DNA of 64,000 bases from a bacterium (GTDB taxonomy: Bacteria; Krumholzibacteriota; Krumholzibacteriia; LZORAL124-64-63). Each line of letters starts with the position of its first letter. Position 1 is the stretch's first letter. Made by a program: the position numbers and the translations under genes. Of this stretch, positions 60,142-64,000 are shown piece after piece. The notes under the pieces were generated by a model. That model was not told where the DNA came from. It did not search any database and was given only the letters and a program-made list of their open reading frames with translations. The stretch spans positions 744,001-808,000 of the forward strand of contig JADJQR010000001.1 of assembly GCA_016712675.1 (NCBI GenBank), given 5' to 3'.

Positions 60142-60167
60142 CGACGCCGGTTCAGGCGACGAACGCG

Positions 60168-60202
60168 GGACGGCGGCCTTCGGGGGCCGCCGTCCTCTTT
60201 TC
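60168..60202 (+). terminator. Strong intrinsic terminator of the superoxide dismutase gene
   Basis: Perfect 11-base arms (GGACGGCGGCC / GGCCGCCGTCC) with a 6-base loop, followed by TCTTTTC. This is the only hairpin in the window with a clear T tail. Confidence 0.88.
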
Positions 60203-60229
60203 GGTGCGTTGCGCAGTCTTCGGTGGTGG

Positions 60230-61210
60230 TCACTGGCGAAGGCGGAAGTTATCCAGTTCGAAGATCACGGGGGCCTGCGGCCGTGGCAGGTAGACGAGGA
60301 TCAGCTCCAGGTCCGAAGTGTCCAGCGGTCGCGTTCCATCGGCCAGCCAGGCACCGTTGAGTTCGAACCGCACCGTGCGCCATCGGCGGTCGGCGAAGAA
60401 TCCCAGGCGGGCGCCACGATTCTCGCGCGTTCCGGCGAAGTCGTCCACTCGCAGCGACATGGGTACGCTGTCGCCGGGGGCGATGACCACGCGGACATCG
60501 AATTCCAGGGCGCGGTATTGCGACCAGTCGTGAGAGAACCGGCGCACCTTCACTCCGGGCCAGTGGTCGGGGGGACCAGCCGTCACGCGCAGGACGCCCG
60601 TCGGACCGTCGGGCCCGTCAGGCACGCGTGTGAAAAGCAGCCGCGTCTTGAAGTTGCTGGTCCAGATCCAGTGCTCCCGGCCCGACTCGAAGTCCGCGAT
60701 CAACGGGAACGAGCGACGCGACTCGTAGCTCGCCGCGATCACACCCGGCAGGTAGTACAGCTGCGCCGGCACACTCAGCAGCAGGACCGTCATCAACGCC
60801 AGGCCCGAGCGTCGCCGGTGACCCTTCCAGAGCACCAGCCCCGTGACGATACCGATCCCCACAAGGTCCAGCAGGAAGTCCTTGAGCAGGGCCGAGCGGC
60901 CGAAGAACGGCTGCACGAACTCGATCATCGCGCCGGTGGTCACCGCCGCCAGTGTCACGAACCAGAGTCGGCCACGCAACGGTCCCCGCCAGTACAGGAG
61001 GATGGTGACCGCTGCCATCAGGACGACATGGAACTGGTCGCCGAGCGGGGCGATGGCGGGGTGGCGCCGCAGGACCAGGGGGACCTTGACGAAGAAAGGG
61101 ACGGTCGCCAGCGCCATCACCATCGTCCACAGCCAGCGACGCCGCAGGAGGCGTGGCATCGCCAGCGCCGGCGAACGGCGTTCCCAACGCGCGAGGCGCG
61201 GCCATCTCAT
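60230..61210 (-). CDS. VanZ-like membrane protein fused to a carbohydrate-binding-like domain
   Basis: The ATG at 61210 overlaps the upstream glycosyltransferase stop as ATGA. The 326-residue product has four membrane segments (residues 28-150; FHVVLMAAVTILLYW, TGAMIEFVQPFFGRSALLKDFLLD split in two), with the VanZ-type acidic E-x2-Q-x-F/RxxxxxDxxxN-like core. After a fifth segment (residues 152-170) comes an extracytoplasmic beta-sandwich, residues 180-326 (LIADFESGREHWIW ... FELDNFRL), like CIA30 or CBM11 domains. Fusion of the two is unusual. Context with a glycosyltransferase suggests envelope or exopolysaccharide work. Confidence 0.8.
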   Translation of the reverse strand: MRWPRLARWERRSPALAMPRLLRRRWLWTMVMALATVPFFVKVPLVLRRHPAIAPLGDQFHVVLMAAVTILLYWRGPLRGRLWFVTLAAVTTGAMIEFVQPFFGRSALLKDFLLDLVGIGIVTGLVLWKGHRRRSGLALMTVLLLSVPAQLYYLPGVIAASYESRRSFPLIADFESGREHWIWTSNFKTRLLFTRVPDGPDGPTGVLRVTAGPPDHWPGVKVRRFSHDWSQYRALEFDVRVVIAPGDSVPMSLRVDDFAGTRENRGARLGFFADRRWRTVRFELNGAWLADGTRPLDTSDLELILVYLPRPQAPVIFELDNFRLRQ

Positions 61211-62370
61211 GTGCGAGGCTTCCAGATGACCTGTTTGCGGCCCAACAGGAACTGCCAGAAGGCGTGGGCGCTGGCGAGGTTCAGCACGCACAGGTAGGTG
61301 GCCAGCCCCGCCGCGAGGGGAACTTCGCGTCCGCCGCGGGAAGCGAAGTGGCCCCAAACGGCTACCGCATAGAACAGCAGCTGGGTTGCCATCGTCGCGC
61401 GCCAGAAGACGCCGCCGGCACGGTTGGCCAGCAGCCATGCCGAAACGAGGCAGCCGGCCATGAACACGAATGCCAGGTAGCGCAGCACCTTGTGCGACCA
61501 AAGCTGCCAGGCGAAAACGCCGAAACGCGTGAAGTCCAACAGGGCGGACATGTCCTTCAGGGCGTGGAAGGCACGCAGCGACACACGTACGCGCATCCGG
61601 TACTCGTCGCCGGTGGCGGCCAGCGTGTCCTCGTACAGAATGGCCTCCGGCTGGTACACGACGCGGTAGCCCTGCTCGCGCACGCGCAGTGGCTGCACGA
61701 AGTCCGGCAGCTGGTCCGCGCGCATCGGTCTATACAGCGAGCGCCTGATCGCGTCCACGCCGCCGTCCACGCCGACCACCGAACCCAGCCGCGTTTCCCA
61801 GGCGCGCAGCCGGTTCTCGTAGCGCATGTAGGCGGAGCAGCCTTCGCCACTGAGCGATCCGTCGGGCGCCTTGTAGACCATGCGACCGGTCACATAGCCG
61901 ACCTCCGGGTCGGCGAAACAACCGACCAGGCGTCTGATGGTGTCGGGAGCGTAGAGGGAGTTGGCGTCGGAGAAGACGATGATGTCGCCGCCGGCCTGCG
62001 GCATCGCTAGGTTCAGGGCGCTGGTCTTGCCGGCGCGCGGCTCCTGCCTGAGCACGCGCACCCGCGAGTCGCCGATCGAGCGCACCAGGTCGTCGGTGCC
62101 ATCGTCGGACGCGTCCGAGATCACGATGACGTCCAGGCGCTCGGCCGGGTAGTCTTGCGACAACTTGTTGCGCACGGTGGCAGCGATATGGCGGGATTCG
62201 TTGAACGCCGCGATCAGGACCGTGACGCGGGGGCGGGCGCCGCCGCCGGCGCCGAGCTCGAGCCTGCGGTCCAGCACCGGACCCAATAGCCAAGCCAGCA
62301 GCGGGTAGCCCGCGTACACGTACACCAGCCCGGTCAGGCAGAGCCAGAACACCCCAGTCCAGAACGTCAC
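61207..62370 (-). CDS. Membrane GT2 glycosyltransferase
   Basis: The GTG at 62370 (GGGAGGG seven bases upstream) gives 387 residues; a longer frame to 62472 has no ribosome site. One membrane segment (residues 3-27) precedes the GT-A domain: VTVLIAAFNES, VISDASDDGTDDLVRS, the metal-binding IIVFSDANS, then GVDGGVDAIRRSLY. Three or four membrane segments follow from residue 275. It would add a sugar from a nucleotide donor to a lipid carrier or growing polymer. It is coupled to the VanZ-like gene. Confidence 0.92.
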   Translation of the reverse strand: MTFWTGVFWLCLTGLVYVYAGYPLLAWLLGPVLDRRLELGAGGGARPRVTVLIAAFNESRHIAATVRNKLSQDYPAERLDVIVISDASDDGTDDLVRSIGDSRVRVLRQEPRAGKTSALNLAMPQAGGDIIVFSDANSLYAPDTIRRLVGCFADPEVGYVTGRMVYKAPDGSLSGEGCSAYMRYENRLRAWETRLGSVVGVDGGVDAIRRSLYRPMRADQLPDFVQPLRVREQGYRVVYQPEAILYEDTLAATGDEYRMRVRVSLRAFHALKDMSALLDFTRFGVFAWQLWSHKVLRYLAFVFMAGCLVSAWLLANRAGGVFWRATMATQLLFYAVAVWGHFASRGGREVPLAAGLATYLCVLNLASAHAFWQFLLGRKQVIWKPRT

Positions 62371-62678
62371 GTGGCGGCCCTCCCGGGTCCCGGCGGGCGC
62401 ATGCCCGCGGACAGCGGACCGTTTCTCGGCGCCGGCAACGCAGGGTACGTCCGGCACCGGCGATTCGGCCACCGGTCATCCTCTCATGATAGCCGCATTT
62501 CGCCGAAGTCGTTATCGTCCCGGCGCCACGATGATTGCGAGGTGGCTCGGGCGCAAGCGAATAACGCGCGAATTTTCGCTTTATTTTCGCCATCCTCTGT
62601 GCTATCGTCGAGGCTGATCCCCAGGTTGAACCCCGGTGTCGGCGTGGACCGTTGGCACCGTCTGCAAGGAGTACCGCC
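62371..62678. other. Gene-free divergent region of 308 bases
   Basis: Between the divergent GT2 gene and the DinB-like gene. It contains an AT-rich stretch (about 62550-62610) ending in TATCGT at 62603-62608, likely promoter DNA for the rightward gene, and AAGGAG just before 62679. No other gene or repeat was seen. Confidence 0.5.
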
Positions 62679-63224
62679 ATGAACTGGACCGCGCTGCTGA
62701 ACGCCGAGGTGGAGGACACATACCGGGCAACGGATGCCCTGATGGCCATGGTCGGTGACGCCGACCTGGGCTGGAAGCCGGCTTCGGGCCGGAACTGGAT
62801 GACCACCGGTCAGCTGCTGATGCACCTGACCAACGCCTGCGGCTTCTGTTGCCGCGGATTCCTGACCGGCGATTGGGGCATGCCCGAGGGGGACTGCGCC
62901 GAGACGCCCGCCGGCGAGCAGTTGCCGATGGAGGCCATGCTCCCGCCAGCCGAGGCGTTGCCGACCATCGGCAGCGTGGCCGAGGCGCGGCGCCTGCTGG
63001 CCGAGGACCGCCAGCTGGCGCTGGCCATGATCCGCGAAGCCGGGGAAGCGAAGCTCGACGGCATGATGGTGGCCGCGCCCTGGGCCCCGCAGGACCAGCA
63101 GCCGCTGGGCCGGCAGTTCCTGAGCATGAACTGCCACCTGCAGTCGCACAAGAGCCAGCTGTTCTACTATCTCAAGCTGATGGGCCGCGACGTGAACACG
63201 ATGCACATGTGGGGCATGTCGTAG
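62679..63224 (+). CDS. DinB-like four-helix protein
   Basis: The ATG at 62679 (AAGGAG upstream) gives 181 residues. The start NWTALLNAEVEDTYRATDAL and GQLLMHLTNACGFCCRGF supply the first DinB His, and the closing helix CHLQSHKSQLFYYLKLMG the second pair. Two adjacent Cys (FCC) are of interest for metal or thiol binding. The role is unknown. A hairpin shared with the convergent malic enzyme gene follows. Confidence 0.85.
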   Translation: MNWTALLNAEVEDTYRATDALMAMVGDADLGWKPASGRNWMTTGQLLMHLTNACGFCCRGFLTGDWGMPEGDCAETPAGEQLPMEAMLPPAEALPTIGSVAEARRLLAEDRQLALAMIREAGEAKLDGMMVAAPWAPQDQQPLGRQFLSMNCHLQSHKSQLFYYLKLMGRDVNTMHMWGMS

Positions 63225-63251
63225 CCGTCGGTCGGACACCGGCGAACGAAC

Positions 63252-63281
63252 AAGGGCGCCGGTCCCGTGACCGGCGCCCTT
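63252..63281. terminator. Bidirectional hairpin between convergent genes
   Basis: Perfect 13-base arms (AAGGGCGCCGGTC / GACCGGCGCCCTT) with a 4-base loop lie 28 bases after the DinB-like stop and 25 bases after the minus-strand stop at 63306. The A and T edges give short tails on both strands. Confidence 0.75.
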
Positions 63282-63305
63282 CGGTCCAACCCGACCTGGT
63301 CGCCG

Positions 63306-64000
63306 CTAGCGCCCGGCCTCGAAGCTGGCCAGCGCCGCCATGTTGACGATCTCGTCCACCGTCGACTCCAGCGACACCATGTGGATGGGCTGCTTGAGCC
63401 CGACCAGCAGCGGCCCGATGATCTCGCGGTTGCCCATGTGCCCGACCAGCTTGTACGCGATGTTCGCGCTCTGGAGGTCCGGGAACACGAACACGTTCGC
63501 CGGCTCGGTCAGCGGGCAGTCCGGGACCAGCTTGGCCATCTGGCCGGGCAGCACCGCGGCGTCGGCCCGCATCTCGCCCTCGACCTTCATCTGCGGGTGG
63601 TCCTTGTGCAGGATCGAGACGGCTTCACGCACCACGCGGGCCTCGGGCCGGTCGTTGTCGCCGAACGTCGAGAACGAAAGCATCGCCACGTTGGGGTCGA
63701 TGTCGAAGTGGCGGGCCACCTCACAGGCCTGCACGGCGATGTCGACCAGCTGGCGGGCATCGGGCTTGAAGTTCACCGTGGTGTCGGCGAACACGTAGGC
63801 CCGGCCCTCGATCACCAGCACGTGCATGCCGACCACGCGCGACACGCCCGGCTTCAGCTCGGCCAGCGACAGCACGATCTTCAGCGTTTCGACGTAGGAG
63901 CGCTGGGCACCGCAGACCATGCCATCGGCCTCGCCTGCGCGCAGCAGCATGCAGCCGTGGTGGATGGGCAGCTGCACCATGCGGCGGGCCTTGTCCAGGT
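63306..64000 (-). CDS. maeB: NADP-dependent malic enzyme, C-terminal PTA-like domain, cut by window
   Basis: The frame is open to the window edge, so the start is outside; an ATG at 63980 is internal. About 230 residues are visible. MLLRAGEADGMVCGAQRSY, YVFADTTVNFKPDARQLVDIA, SFSTFGDNDRPEA and the end STVDEIVNMAALASFEA match the phosphotransacetylase-like domain at the C terminus of MaeB hybrids. This domain is thought to respond to acetyl-CoA and not to catalyse transfer. A stand-alone phosphate acetyl- or butyryltransferase cannot be excluded without the N-terminal part. Confidence 0.82.
   Translation of the reverse strand, partial: LDKARRMVQLPIHHGCMLLRAGEADGMVCGAQRSYVETLKIVLSLAELKPGVSRVVGMHVLVIEGRAYVFADTTVNFKPDARQLVDIAVQACEVARHFDIDPNVAMLSFSTFGDNDRPEARVVREAVSILHKDHPQMKVEGEMRADAAVLPGQMAKLVPDCPLTEPANVFVFPDLQSANIAYKLVGHMGNREIIGPLLVGLKQPIHMVSLESTVDEIVNMAALASFEAGR

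Overview
The window is GC-rich DNA from a diderm bacterium: it carries a TonB-dependent receptor, an OmpA-family porin, many lipoproteins, periplasmic cytochromes and secreted enzymes. At least four secreted proteins end in an FlgD-like Ig module containing an NPFNP-type motif. That trait, together with the high GC and long VCBS or TSP3 calcium-repeat proteins, suggests an uncultured FCB-superphylum lineage of the Eisenbacteria or Krumholzibacteriota kind. This is inference from protein style; no rRNA or tRNA gene was seen. Genes are tightly packed. Because of the GC content, most long reverse-frame ORFs are shadows and are omitted.

Layout. 1-8 kb: a cut esterase, a secreted protein of unknown function, a methyltransferase, a lipoprotein, a MarR regulator behind two matching operator-like repeats, a HI0933-type flavoprotein, a lipocalin-like secreted protein and a CysQ-type phosphatase. 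8-17.4 kb: OmpA/TSP3 porin, small membrane protein, LON-substrate-domain protein, a secreted carbohydrate-binding-like protein, a GH16 glucanase, a TonB receptor (apparently CTG-started) and a eukaryote-type GMP synthase. 17.6-21.6 kb: lipoprotein esterase, then a cluster of c-type cytochrome-like exported proteins with YceI, preceded by a CRP-like site at -41.5. 21.8-33 kb: S8 peptidase, MsrA, DUF1801, a seven-repeat VCBS protein, C10 peptidase, metallophosphoesterase and a tandem double beta-carbonic anhydrase. 33-40.4 kb: ogt, sodium:solute symporter and DUF188 in one unit; M16 peptidase; a DsbD-alpha-like lipoprotein coupled to a redoxin. 40.5-44 kb: a three-gene FeS/NrfD/13-haem cytochrome complex. 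44-46 kb: thioesterase and galE.

46-57 kb is the most notable part. A four-gene stress operon (PrkA, YeaH/DUF444, SpoVR and a second, divergent PrkA) is transcribed away from a radical SAM/SPASM peptide maturase. The maturase is followed, 36 bases later, by a 56-residue Cys-containing peptide gene that looks like its substrate. Convergent to this pair lies an ECF sigma factor with a membrane-bound partner. Similar GGAAC-like/CGTYGG boxes, each with an 18-base spacer, precede both the maturase and the sigma gene. I regard this as the best candidate for an undescribed system: an ECF-controlled RiPP.

57-64 kb: cupin, ArfB ribosome-rescue hydrolase, two DinB-like proteins, a methyltransferase, iron superoxide dismutase with a strong terminator, a VanZ-like protein coupled to a GT2 glycosyltransferase, and the 3' part of a malic enzyme.
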